Below, piece after piece: positions 6,849 to 15,310 of a stretch of DNA of 64,000 nucleotides (its first letter is position 1; the number at the start of each line of letters is the position of its first letter). Position numbers and translations under genes: made by a program. Source of the stretch: Bradyrhizobium stylosanthis. GTDB taxonomy: Bacteria > Pseudomonadota > Alphaproteobacteria > Rhizobiales > Xanthobacteraceae. Where the stretch lies: contig NZ_LVEM01000001.1 of assembly GCF_001641335.1 (NCBI RefSeq), positions 904,580-968,579 of the forward strand. The letters are read 5' to 3'. A model generated the notes under the pieces. That model was not told where the DNA came from. It ran no database searches and saw only the letters and a list, made by a program, of their open reading frames with translations.

Positions 6849-9254
6849 ATGCGTTTAGCGTTCTGGCGTGCCGGCAGAGCCAAGGCCGTGGTCGAGCGGG
6901 CTGTTTCGAAGTCCAGAGCCGAAGCCGCGCACAAGGCCGAAGCTGCCAAGATTGAATCGACCAAGCCCGAAGCGGCCGCGACTGAATCGTACAAGGCTGA
7001 AACCACCAAGGTTGAATCGAAGGCTGCGCCCGCCGCCGCGAAGCAGGCTCAGGCCGAATCCGGCGACCTCGATTTGCATGCGCTCGGCGCGGCGTTGGCG
7101 CGTAAGCGCGGCTGGATCATCGTGCCGACGGTGCTGGCGCTCGTCGGGTCGATCGCCGTCGTCAACCTGGTCACCCCGCGCTACAAGTCCGAATCCCGCA
7201 TCCTGATCGACGGCCGCGAGAACGTGTTCCTGCGCCCGAGCAGCGACCGCACCGAGGAGCGCCAGGCGCTCGACGCCGAGGCCGTCACCAGCCAGGTGCA
7301 GCTCGTGCTGTCGCGCGACCTCGCGCGTGAGATCATCAAGAAGAACAAGCTTGCCGAGCGCCCCGAATTCGATCCGGTGCTGCAGGGCGTTTCGCCGCTG
7401 AAGTCGCTGGCGGCTCTCGTCGGCATCGGTCGCGATCCGTTCTCGATGACGCCGGAAGAGCGCGTGCTCGACGCCTATTATGAGCGCCTGCAGGCCTATG
7501 CCGTCGACAAGTCGCGCGTCATCGTGGTCGAATTCCAGTCCGCCGATCCCGACCTTGCCGCACGCGTCGCCAATTCGATCGCCGAGGGCTATCTCGTGCT
7601 GCAGCAGAGCGCGCGCCAGGACCAGGCCAAGAACGCGAGCCAGTGGCTTGCGGGCGAGATCGAGAATCTCCGCAAGAAAGTGTCCGACGCCGAAGCCAGG
7701 GTCGAGGATTTCCGCTCCAAGTCGAGCCTGTTCGTCGGCACCAACAACACCACGCTGTCGAACCAGCAGATGGGCGAGGTCAACACCCAGCTCAACAATG
7801 CGCGCTCGATGAAGGCCGATGCCGAATCCAAGGCGCGGCTGATCAAGGAGATGCTCCAGAGCGGCAAGCCGATCGAGGCATCCGAAGTGGTGAACTCCGA
7901 GCTGATGCGGCGCTTGTCGGAGCAGCGGGTGACGTTGCGCGCGCAGCTCGCGGAACAATCCTCCACGCTGCTCGGCAATCACCCGCGCATCAAGGAGCTG
8001 AAGGCCCAGCTCGGCGACCTCGACAACCAGATACGGGACGAGGCGGCCAAGATCTCCCGCTCGCTCGAAAGCGACGCACGCATCGCCAGCGGCCGGGTCG
8101 ACGGCCTGACCGCGAGCCTGGAGCAACTCAAGAAGCAGGCGACATCGACCAATGGCCAGGACGTTCAGCTTCGTGCGCTCGAGCGCGAGGCCAAGGCGCA
8201 GCGCGACCTGCTCGAGTCGTATCTGGCAAAATATCGCGAGGCCAACACTCGCGAGACCATCGACACCGCGCCGACCGACGGCCGCATCATCTCGCGCGCC
8301 ATCGTTTCCAACACGCCGGCCTATCCCAAGAAGCTGCCGATCGTGCTGATCGCGACCATCGCGACGCTGCTGCTGTCGTCGGGCGTCGTCGTCACCGGCG
8401 AGCTGCTGCGTCAGACCGCGCCGCGGGCGGCGGCCGTGTTCGCGCCGGCGGCCTCACAAAGGCAGGCTGCGGCTCGCCAAGAGCCGTTTGTTGAGCCGCC
8501 GTTTGTTGAGCCGCCGTTTGTTGAGCCGCCGTTCGTTGAACCGCCGGTCGTCGCGCCGCCTGTCGCTCCATCCGCCGAACCGGTCTTCGAACCGATCGTG
8601 GACGAGTCCCTGCCGCTTCAGCCGGAGATGACGGCCGATGCCGGTCTCGCCGAATTCGCCGAGATCGAGCACCTCGCTAACAGACTGCGCGCCGCGGGCG
8701 GGGCGGCGAAAAAGGTCACGGTGCTCGGCACCGCATCGGGCGAGGCCGTCACTTTGTCGGCGCTGACGCTGGCCCGCCATCTGGCGCGCGACGCGCGCGT
8801 CGTCCTGGTCGATCTCGCGGCGTCCTCGCCGACCATCGCCGCGGTGTCGGTCGACGCCTCCGCGCCCGGCCTTGCCGAGCTGATGCAGGGCGAAGCCTCG
8901 TTCGCGCAGGTCATCACCCGGGACAAGCTGTCGCGGCTGCATCTGGTCATGGCGGGGCGTGCCGGCTTCGACCGCAGCCTGCTGCAGTCACCGCGCGTGG
9001 GCCTTGCGATCGACGCGCTGCTGCGCGCCTACGACCATGTGCTGCTCGACGCCGGCGGTGCATCCGATCTTCCTGCGGAGCTGCTGACGACCAGCGCCCG
9101 CGCCATCGTGGTGCCCGATGCCGCGATGGCGGCCGATGCGCGCACGCTGATGTGCGAGCAGTTGAAGGCCGTCGGCTTCAGCGAGGTGACGATGCTGAGC
9201 AAGCCGGTCCAGGCGCCGAATGCAGTGGAGACCCCGCGCGTGGTGGCGGCGTGA
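6849..9254 (+). CDS. Wzc/ExoP-like polysaccharide copolymerase with degenerate tyrosine-kinase domain
   Basis: 801 residues from ATG 6849, which has GGGAG eight bases upstream; TTG 6819 is also in frame. Order of parts: an Ala/Lys/Glu-rich N-terminal tail, a membrane segment (about residues 89-110), a Wzz domain with long coiled coils, a second membrane segment (LPIVLIATIATLLLSSGVVV), a Pro-rich linker with four FVEPP repeats, and a C-terminal BY-kinase-like domain. In the kinase domain the Walker A Lys is absent (GTASGEAVT), the A' DxD is reduced to LVDLAASS, and there is no C-terminal Tyr cluster. It probably controls chain length and export without autophosphorylating. Confidence 0.85.
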   Translation: MRLAFWRAGRAKAVVERAVSKSRAEAAHKAEAAKIESTKPEAAATESYKAETTKVESKAAPAAAKQAQAESGDLDLHALGAALARKRGWIIVPTVLALVGSIAVVNLVTPRYKSESRILIDGRENVFLRPSSDRTEERQALDAEAVTSQVQLVLSRDLAREIIKKNKLAERPEFDPVLQGVSPLKSLAALVGIGRDPFSMTPEERVLDAYYERLQAYAVDKSRVIVVEFQSADPDLAARVANSIAEGYLVLQQSARQDQAKNASQWLAGEIENLRKKVSDAEARVEDFRSKSSLFVGTNNTTLSNQQMGEVNTQLNNARSMKADAESKARLIKEMLQSGKPIEASEVVNSELMRRLSEQRVTLRAQLAEQSSTLLGNHPRIKELKAQLGDLDNQIRDEAAKISRSLESDARIASGRVDGLTASLEQLKKQATSTNGQDVQLRALEREAKAQRDLLESYLAKYREANTRETIDTAPTDGRIISRAIVSNTPAYPKKLPIVLIATIATLLLSSGVVVTGELLRQTAPRAAAVFAPAASQRQAAARQEPFVEPPFVEPPFVEPPFVEPPVVAPPVAPSAEPVFEPIVDESLPLQPEMTADAGLAEFAEIEHLANRLRAAGGAAKKVTVLGTASGEAVTLSALTLARHLARDARVVLVDLAASSPTIAAVSVDASAPGLAELMQGEASFAQVITRDKLSRLHLVMAGRAGFDRSLLQSPRVGLAIDALLRAYDHVLLDAGGASDLPAELLTTSARAIVVPDAAMAADARTLMCEQLKAVGFSEVTMLSKPVQAPNAVETPRVVAA
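8481..8552 (+). repeat. In-frame 15-bp tandem repeat coding for FVEPP
   Basis: Four to five copies of a unit close to GAGCCGCCGTTTGTT lie inside the copolymerase gene. They code for a Pro/Val/Glu linker between the second membrane segment and the kinase-like domain. The first three copies are nearly identical and the last ones have third-base changes, so recent slippage is likely. Unit length is a multiple of three, so copy changes would alter linker length without shifting the frame. Confidence 0.9.
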
Positions 9255-9259
9255 TCTTT

Positions 9260-9409
9260 CCCTCTCCCTTGTGGGAGAGGGTGGCTCGTCGCGTTAGCGG
9301 CGAGACGGGTGAGGGGTCTCTCTTCCCGAGTCCCACTGCCATTTGAGTCTGCGGAAACAACCCCTCATCCGGCGCTTCGCGCCACCTTCTCCCACAAGGG
9401 AAGAAGGGA
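9260..9409. repeat. Palindromic repeat of the CCCTCTCCC...GGGAGAAGGG type
   Basis: CCCTCTCCCTTGTGGGAGAGGG at the left is itself a hairpin. The right part CCTTCTCCCACAAGGGAAG pairs with the left part, and the inner GTGAGGGG and CCCCTCAT also pair. This is a common dispersed element of Bradyrhizobium. It starts directly after the stop codon of the copolymerase gene and may stop or protect its transcript. Confidence 0.75.
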
Positions 9410-9420
9410 AGGCAGGAATC

Positions 9421-9509
9421 GTAGGGTGGGCAAAGGCGCACTTGCGCCGTGCCCACCAGCTGTCAACGATTGCCATAGACGTGGGCACGCTTCGCTTTGC
9501 CCACCCTAC
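9421..9509. repeat. Palindromic intergenic repeat, GTAGGGTGGGCAAAG family (copy 2, inverted relative to copy 1)
   Basis: The ends GTAGGGTGGGCAAAG and CTTTGCCCACCCTAC are perfect inverted repeats. Its reverse complement matches the element at 542-629 over the outer and inner arms while the central 25 bases differ. It lies between the convergent copolymerase and GNAT genes. Confidence 0.8.
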
Positions 9510-9532
9510 GATACTCTGCGCGTGGACGGTTT

Positions 9533-10714
9533 TTACCCGAACGCCTGCCGCAGCCGGCGCGCCAAATCGAACAGCATCTGGTTCTGCTTCACCAGCCGCT
9601 TGCCGTGGCTGAGCGACGACATCGCCATCGCCGCCAGCTTTCCGCGCGAGGTCAGCGGCACGAAGCTGTCGAAAATGTCCTCGTCGTCCTTGCAGAACAT
9701 CCGCTTGTACTCGTCGGAGCCGATGCCGAGGTCGAGCGAGCGGTAACCGCGCTCGGCGTAGCGGTCGATGATGTAGCGCATCAGGATCAGGCCCGGGCTG
9801 TAGCGGGCATGCTCGGACATCGTGTAGGTGTTGAACATCATCGAGAAGCGCTGGCCGTCGGCAACGCCGGCAAAGATCGCGATCACTTCCTCCTCGCATT
9901 CGAGCGCGTGGATGTCGATGACGCGGCCCTCGCCGCGCGGCGCGAGGCACGCGCTGCGGACGAACTGCTCGACCCCCGGCTCGGCGAAGACGTTCGGCAG
10001 CTTCTGCTCCGCCATCCGCACCGGCTTGACGCGGAAGAACCAGTCGAGCAGGCGGGTGACGTCGGCGTCGGTCGTGGCAAGATGATAACGATAGCCTGCG
10101 AGCGACTGGAGCTTCTTCTCCTTGCTCTTGAGGCGGCGGCGGAAGGAGTTGCTGATCCGCGATGCGGGCGGCCCGCCGGGCTCCATCGTCAGCAGCGGGC
10201 AGCCGTTGATCGCGCTCTGTCGCGGCAGGGCCGCAAACGGATTTTGCTGGTCGCTCCAACGCAGCGGCTGCTGCGTCAGCGCCAGCACGTCGACGTGCTC
10301 GCCGAGCGCGGCGAACAGGCCGTCGAGATCGGCGGCGCCGGCCTGGCCTGCGAATTCGCTATTCCACAGACCCATGTTGAAGGTCGTGTGCTTGCCGCCC
10401 ATGAAGCAGGCGGTGCGTACGCCATGGCCCTGGCGCAGCGAGAGCGGCAGCAGCAGCAGCGGCTGGCGGTCGGCGTCGCGGGCGATGACGATGAAGGGAC
10501 GGGCGCCTTCGTGAGCGCCGACCTGCTTTTGCCAGGGACCGAGCAGGTCGAAGCGCTGGTAGGGCGTGAAGAGGTGACCGGGCTCCTCGAAGGCGCGCCA
10601 GACCGCCTCGGCCTCGCCGAGCTCCCGGACGATATCGACATGCGCGATACGGCTCGCTTTCGACCGCGCTGGCGCTTCTGCCGTCCGGCTTTGCATCGCC
10701 GCAGCCATGGTCAT
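9533..10714 (-). CDS. GNAT-fold acyltransferase of the CelD/BcsL (FemAB-like) family
   Basis: 393 residues from ATG 10714. The frame stays open upstream to 11686, but that part is antisense to the deacetylase-like gene. Two GNAT-like halves are expected. The C-terminal half (about 230-350) contains LECEEEVIAIFAGV, YSPGLILMRYIIDRYAERGYRSLDLGIGSDEYK, the conserved core of Acetyltransf_6 proteins in cellulose and exopolysaccharide clusters. It probably acylates a sugar or lipid intermediate in the cytoplasm. It is divergent from the deacetylase-like gene, with 129 bp between the starts, so the two may be co-regulated. The acyl donor is unknown. Confidence 0.85.
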   Translation of the reverse strand: MTMAAAMQSRTAEAPARSKASRIAHVDIVRELGEAEAVWRAFEEPGHLFTPYQRFDLLGPWQKQVGAHEGARPFIVIARDADRQPLLLLPLSLRQGHGVRTACFMGGKHTTFNMGLWNSEFAGQAGAADLDGLFAALGEHVDVLALTQQPLRWSDQQNPFAALPRQSAINGCPLLTMEPGGPPASRISNSFRRRLKSKEKKLQSLAGYRYHLATTDADVTRLLDWFFRVKPVRMAEQKLPNVFAEPGVEQFVRSACLAPRGEGRVIDIHALECEEEVIAIFAGVADGQRFSMMFNTYTMSEHARYSPGLILMRYIIDRYAERGYRSLDLGIGSDEYKRMFCKDDEDIFDSFVPLTSRGKLAAMAMSSLSHGKRLVKQNQMLFDLARRLRQAFG

Positions 10715-10843
10715 TCGCGAAACCTGTCGAGAAAACGGAAAATGCGTAATTCGGCCTGTGGCCGACCTTTGCAAAGAAATGTCAACAAAGGGTAATGAGG
10801 ATGGGCGAGGGAACGGGCCGCCGGCGAGCGCGAAGGTGGGATA

Positions 10844-11893
10844 TTGGCATCCGACGACAGATGGCTGGAACGGCTGCGCCTCGAGCTGACCTGGTTCAGC
10901 GGCCAGGCGCTGCTGCGCAGCCGTGGAGCGGGCGCCATCCTGCGTTTTGCCCATGTGCGGCCACGGCGCCGCGGCGGATTCCAGCCGCTCCGCGCAGACG
11001 AGATCACGCCGCAATTCCTCGACCGCGCCATTCGGGCGCTGAAGCGGTGGCGTTATGATTTTATCGGCATGGACGAGGTCTGCCGGCGCGCCGTGACTCT
11101 GCCTGAGAAGCGGCGCTTCGTGGCGCTGACCTTCGACGGTGCTGCCAAGGACCTCATCAGCTTCGCCTATCCGGTGCTCGCGCGCCACGCCGTGCCCTTC
11201 ACGGTCTATGTGCCGACAGCGTTTCCCGACGGCGTCGGCGAAGCCTGGTGGATCGGTCTCGAACGGGTGATCGCGCGCGAGAGCCGCATCAGCTTGATGA
11301 TGGGCGAGAAGGAGCAGCGCTTCGTTGTGACCGGCGATGCCGAGAAGCAGGCGCTGTTCTCGCATATCGAGAGCTGGCTGCGCTCGCTGCCGCCGGCGGA
11401 GCTGTCGGCTGCGATCGCCGATCTCTGCACGCGCTACCGGATCGATCTCGCCGCGCTCTCGCGCGAGGCGTCGATGGACTGGGAGGATATCGCCAGGCTC
11501 GCGGCCGACCCGCTCGTCACCATCGGCAGCGCGACCGTGAATTATCCCGTTCTTGCCAACATGAAGGACACCGCGGCGCTGCGCGAGATGACGATGGGCA
11601 AGGCGGTGGCGGAATCCGCGTTCCACCGCGAGATGAGGCATCTCGCCTTTCCGTTCGGCGACCGCGCGTCGTTCCGGCGCAGCCACGTCGTGATGGCCGA
11701 GGAGGCGGGCTTTGCCAGCGCGGTGTCGACGATCCCGGGCATCGTGGAGGCGGAAGGGCGCACCAATCTGCGCGCGCTGCCGCGGATTTCATGGGACGGC
11801 CGGATCGGCTCGCTGCGGATGCTGCGCGTGCTGGTGTCGGGGGCCGCGTTTGCGCCGGTGAAACCGACGGGAAGTACTACGGGCCAGACTTGA
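10844..11893 (+). CDS. Polysaccharide deacetylase (NodB) family protein with lost metal site
   Basis: 349 residues. The start is TTG 10844; no in-frame ATG is near. The NodB fold is clear from RFVALTFDGAAKDLISFAYPVLARHAVPFTVYVPT and from the later FPFGDRASF block. The metal-binding residues are changed: TFDDG reads TFDGA, and the H-T-x-x-H-P block reads ATVNYP, so the Asp and both His ligands are missing. I expect a protein without hydrolase activity that may bind glycan, unless another active site has evolved. It overlaps the DUF2842 gene by 17 bp tail to tail. Confidence 0.85.
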   Translation: MASDDRWLERLRLELTWFSGQALLRSRGAGAILRFAHVRPRRRGGFQPLRADEITPQFLDRAIRALKRWRYDFIGMDEVCRRAVTLPEKRRFVALTFDGAAKDLISFAYPVLARHAVPFTVYVPTAFPDGVGEAWWIGLERVIARESRISLMMGEKEQRFVVTGDAEKQALFSHIESWLRSLPPAELSAAIADLCTRYRIDLAALSREASMDWEDIARLAADPLVTIGSATVNYPVLANMKDTAALREMTMGKAVAESAFHREMRHLAFPFGDRASFRRSHVVMAEEAGFASAVSTIPGIVEAEGRTNLRALPRISWDGRIGSLRMLRVLVSGAAFAPVKPTGSTTGQT

Positions 11894-12098
11894 CGCGGTC
11901 GGGCCGCTGCATCCAGCTCACGATCGGCATCGCCGGCAGCACCCAGCCCATGCCCACGACCACATAGTAGATCGCCTGCCGCCAGCCGGATTCGGCGATC
12001 CACGGCATCTGCGCCGCCGCCATGCCGAGCAGGGCCCAGACGGTGGCGAGCACCAGGAGCAGGATGGCGCCGAGGAACTTGCGGGTGCGGATCGTCAT
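11877..12098 (-). CDS. DUF2842 small membrane protein
   Basis: 73 residues with two hydrophobic segments, [20 protein letters not shown] and [23 protein letters not shown], joined by a short Trp-containing loop. Size, topology and the end [15 protein letters not shown](Q) fit the alphaproteobacterial DUF2842 family, whose function is not known. The gene lies divergent to ctaA, 109 bp apart. A role beside cytochrome oxidase assembly is only a guess from position. Confidence 0.82.
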   Translation of the reverse strand: MTIRTRKFLGAILLLVLATVWALLGMAAAQMPWIAESGWRQAIYYVVVGMGWVLPAMPIVSWMQRPDRVKSGP

Positions 12099-12207
12099 GG
12101 TCGAAAACTGCGGCCTTCGCGTAACTTGCGCTGCGGGAGCGGGGGACTATAAGGGGCACGCAGTCCGGTTCAAGTCTCTTAGGCACCAGGCCTCGTTTGC
12201 CCCTGAA

Positions 12208-13290
12208 ATGACGACGATTTCCGCTTCCCCCGACCCGCATCGCGCCGTCCGCTGGTGGCTGATCTCCGTGGCCGCGCTGATCGCCCTGATGGTGCTGGTC
12301 GGCGGGGCGACGCGGCTGACGGAATCCGGCCTGTCGATCGTCGAATGGAAACCCGTCACCGGCAGTGTTCCGCCGCTCTCGGAGGCGCAGTGGACCGCGG
12401 CGTTCGAGGCCTACAAGAAGATTCCGCAATATCGCGAGCTCAACGCAGGCATGAGTCTGTCCGAGTTCAAGGAGATCTTCTGGTGGGAATGGAGCCACCG
12501 GCTGCTCGGCCGCTTCATCGGCGTCGCCTATCTGCTGCCGTTCCTGTTCTTCCTCTGGCGCGGCGGATTGGCGGCTGAGCTGAAGCGGCGGCTGTGGCTG
12601 CTGTTCGCCCTCGGCGGGCTGCAGGGCGCGGTCGGCTGGTGGATGGTGGCCTCGGGCCTCACCGAGCGGGTCGAGGTCTCGCAATACCGGCTGGCGACGC
12701 ATCTGATGCTGGCGCTGCTGATCTTCGCCGGCATCGTCTGGACGGTGCGGCGGCTCAAGGAGCGGCCGGCGATCGCCGTGCCCGCGCGGTTGCGCTTCAC
12801 GAGCGCGGTGCTGCTCGCCGTGACGCTGGTGCAGATTTATTTCGGCGCGCTGGTTGCGGGCCTGCGCGCCGGGCGTGCCTACAACACCTGGCCGCAGATC
12901 GACGGCGCGTTCATTCCCGCAGCTGAGCGGCTGTGGTTCGAGACGCCGTGGTGGCGCAACATGTTCGACAATGTGCTGACCGTGCAGTTCGAGCACCGGA
13001 TGACGGCGTATGCGCTGTTCGCGCTGGCGGCGCTGCATGCGTTCGATGCCGTGCGCTCGCGCGCGGGCGCAGCGGCAAGCGGCGCGCTCTGGCTGTTCGC
13101 CGCGGTCAGCCTGCAGGCCGTGCTCGGTATTCTCACGCTGCTCAATCAGGTGCCGATCGGGCTTGCCCTCGCGCATCAGGCGGTTGCGATTTTGGTGCTC
13201 ACGCTCGCCGTGATGCAGGTGGAGCGGCTGGCCTCACGCCAGTCCGCACACGCGCAGCCGCGTGCCGTTCCGGTCGGTCAGGTCGGCTGA
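12208..13290 (+). CDS. ctaA: Heme A synthase (COX15/CtaA, alphaproteobacterial type 2)
   Basis: 360 residues from ATG 12208, with eight hydrophobic segments in two four-helix halves. It oxidises the C8 methyl of heme O to the formyl group of heme A for aa3-type cytochrome oxidase in the inner membrane. The heme-ligand His blocks are visible: [34 protein letters not shown] and [31 protein letters not shown] near residues 30-50 is the family signature. An upstream in-frame extension to 12022 lacks family character. Confidence 0.95.
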   Translation: MTTISASPDPHRAVRWWLISVAALIALMVLVGGATRLTESGLSIVEWKPVTGSVPPLSEAQWTAAFEAYKKIPQYRELNAGMSLSEFKEIFWWEWSHRLLGRFIGVAYLLPFLFFLWRGGLAAELKRRLWLLFALGGLQGAVGWWMVASGLTERVEVSQYRLATHLMLALLIFAGIVWTVRRLKERPAIAVPARLRFTSAVLLAVTLVQIYFGALVAGLRAGRAYNTWPQIDGAFIPAAERLWFETPWWRNMFDNVLTVQFEHRMTAYALFALAALHAFDAVRSRAGAAASGALWLFAAVSLQAVLGILTLLNQVPIGLALAHQAVAILVLTLAVMQVERLASRQSAHAQPRAVPVGQVG

Positions 13291-13320
13291 TCACCATCAG
13301 CCCCGGCTGATACCGGCTGA

Positions 13321-13665
13321 TCAGCAATAGCCGTAGATGCCGCACGAATAGGGCAGGCGCCAGAAGTAATCGACTTGCTTCCCGCCGTAATAGGAGCCCT
13401 GGTAATCGTAGCTCCAGGGGCGGCCGTAATAGCCGGGCAGGGTGTGGGAGCCGGGCAGGAGCGGCGTGCCCGGCAAGTTGCTGATGTAGCTGCCGATGCC
13501 ATACGCCGGCGAAATCAGCGCATCCGGATCGGTCTCGACATAGACCTTGGGCGGGTCCTGCGGCGGCGGAGCGGCTCGCCGTCTCGCCGTTGCCGGCAAA
13601 TCAGCGGCCATGGCGGCCGAGACCGTCAGCATTGCCGCAAGGGCAGGCACAATCCAGCGCAGCAT
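13321..13665 (-). CDS. Small secreted Tyr/Gly/Pro-rich protein of unknown function
   Basis: 114 residues. A signal peptide is clear (MLRWIVPALAAMLTVSAAMA, cleavage after the second ALA-type site before DLPA). The mature part is Pro-rich (RRRAAPPPQDPP), then contains YGRPWSYDYQGSYYGG and ends with Cys-Gly-Ile-Tyr-Gly-Tyr-Cys. Small exported proteins of this make-up are frequent in Bradyrhizobium and are not characterised. Two Cys near the end could form a disulfide. It is convergent with ctaA, 30 bp away. Confidence 0.7.
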   Translation of the reverse strand: MLRWIVPALAAMLTVSAAMAADLPATARRRAAPPPQDPPKVYVETDPDALISPAYGIGSYISNLPGTPLLPGSHTLPGYYGRPWSYDYQGSYYGGKQVDYFWRLPYSCGIYGYC

Positions 13666-13753
13666 CGTCGGCTCCGAATCAAAAGGGCGATCCAGCGACG
13701 ATGTATGCGGCAGATATGGTTAATGACTGTTAACTGACGGTCGCCAAGGCAAC

Positions 13754-13874
13754 CGTCATTCCGGGGCGCGCGTGAGCGCGAACTACGGTGCGCAGTTGCG
13801 CACCCGAGAATCTCGAGGTTCTCAGGTGCGCAATTGCGCACCCAGTTCGGTGCTTCGCTCCGCCCCGGAACGAC
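13754..13874. repeat. Bradyrhizobium-type palindromic repeat (CGTCATTCCGGGG ... CCCCGGAACGACAG)
   Basis: Outer arms GTCATTCCGGGGCG and CGCCCCGGAACGAC are inverted with one difference. The centre has three TGCGCA-rich hairpins around GAATCTCGAGGTTCTC. The element fills the space between the small secreted protein gene and the end of metY. Confidence 0.78.
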
Positions 13875-13880
13875 AGGAAA

Positions 13881-15161
13881 CTAAGCGCTGAGCGCCTGCT
13901 CGAGGTCGGCGATCAGGTCTTCCTTGTCCTCGATGCCGATCGAGAGCCGGACCACGTCGGGGCCGGCACCGGACTTCACCTTGGCGGCGTCGTCGAGCTG
14001 GCTGTGCGTGGTCGAGGCCGGGTGGATCACCAGCGAGCGGGTGTCGCCGACATTGGCGAGGTGCGAGAACAGCTGCAGCTTCGACACCAAATTGACGCCG
14101 GCGTCGTAGCCGCCCTTCAGGCTGAAGGTGAAGACGGCGCCCGCGCCCTTGGGCGCATATTTGCGCGCGAGCTGGTTGTACTTGTCGCTCGCAAGGCCCG
14201 CATAGCTCACCGAGGCCACCGCCGGATGACCGGCGAGGAATTCGGCGACCGCCTTGGCGTTGTCGCAGTGCTTCTGCATGCGCAGCGGCAGCGTCTCGAT
14301 GCCGGTCAGGATCATGAAGGCGTTGAACGGCGACAAAGCGGGGCCGAGATCGCGCAGGCCCAGCACGCGGCAGGCGATCGCGAAGGCGAAGTTGCCGAAC
14401 GTCTCCTGCAGGCGGATGCCGTGATATTCGGGGCGCGGCTCCGACAGCATCGGATATTTGCCGCCCGTGGACCAGTCGAAGGTGCCGGCATCGACGATGA
14501 TGCCGCCGAGCGAGTTGCCGTGGCCGCCCAGGAACTTCGTCAGCGAGTGCACGACGATGTCGGCGCCGTGGTCGATCGGACGAATGAGGTAGGGCGAGGC
14601 CAGCGTGTTGTCGACGATCAGCGGCACGCCCGCCTTGCGCGCCACCGTCGAGATCGCCTCGATGTCGGTGATGCTGCCGGCGGGATTGGCGATGGACTCG
14701 ATGAAGATCGCCTTGGTGCGCGGCGTCACCGCGCGCTCGAAGCTCGAGATGTCGTCGGGATCGGCCCACACCACGTTCCAGCCGAAGCTCTTGAACGCGT
14801 GCGTGAACTGGTTGATCGAGCCGCCATAGAGCTTTCGCGCGGCGATGAATTCGTCGCCGGGCTGGAGCAGTTGCTGCAGGATGACGACCTGGGCGGCGTG
14901 GCCCGAGGCCACTGCGAGCGCGGCGGTGCCACCTTCGAGCGCGGCCACGCGCTCTTCAAGCACCGCGTTGGTCGGGTTGCCGATGCGGGTGTAGATGTTG
15001 CCGAACGCCTGCAGGCCGAACAGCGAGGCGGCGTGGTCGGCGTCATTGAAGACGAAAGAGGTGGTTTGATAAATCGGGGTCGCGCGCGCACCGGTGGTCG
15101 GATCGGGCTGTGCACCGGCATGCACGGCAAGGGTTGAAAATCCCGGAAGGCGATCGCTCAT
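13881..15161 (-). CDS. metY: O-acetylhomoserine aminocarboxypropyltransferase (O-acetylhomoserine sulfhydrylase)
   Basis: 426 residues, the usual length for MetY rather than the shorter MetB/MetC/MetZ enzymes. This PLP enzyme makes homocysteine from O-acetylhomoserine and sulfide in methionine synthesis. The PLP Lys sits in VHSLTKFLGGHG (about residue 208). Other signatures are TTSFVFNDADHAASLF, YTRIGNPTNAVLEERVAALEGG and LVIHPASTTHSQL. The 150-bp leader was checked for a SAM-II riboswitch and none was convincing. The CoA-binding protein gene precedes it on the same strand. Confidence 0.95.
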   Translation of the reverse strand: MSDRLPGFSTLAVHAGAQPDPTTGARATPIYQTTSFVFNDADHAASLFGLQAFGNIYTRIGNPTNAVLEERVAALEGGTAALAVASGHAAQVVILQQLLQPGDEFIAARKLYGGSINQFTHAFKSFGWNVVWADPDDISSFERAVTPRTKAIFIESIANPAGSITDIEAISTVARKAGVPLIVDNTLASPYLIRPIDHGADIVVHSLTKFLGGHGNSLGGIIVDAGTFDWSTGGKYPMLSEPRPEYHGIRLQETFGNFAFAIACRVLGLRDLGPALSPFNAFMILTGIETLPLRMQKHCDNAKAVAEFLAGHPAVASVSYAGLASDKYNQLARKYAPKGAGAVFTFSLKGGYDAGVNLVSKLQLFSHLANVGDTRSLVIHPASTTHSQLDDAAKVKSGAGPDVVRLSIGIEDKEDLIADLEQALSA

Positions 15162-15310
15162 AGAAGGCGTCCTGTTCTCTTGGTCTGAAATCGCGCGGCA
15201 TGCTGATGGGCGGGGCGTCCGCCGTCAAGGCGCCGCTTCACATCAGGATGATTTGGGAATGATCCTGCTACGCATTGTCGCGTTCGCGAAACGAAACCTT
15301 CGCAATTGCG

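Noticed and set aside
11542..13176. 544-codon minus-strand frame across ctaA and the deacetylase-like gene
   Set aside because: It is antisense to two recognised genes and covers the DUF2842 gene in a different frame.
15162..15310. SAM-II riboswitch upstream of metY
   Set aside because: Alphaproteobacterial met genes often carry one, but I could not find the conserved pseudoknot blocks on the minus strand. A covariance-model search would decide.
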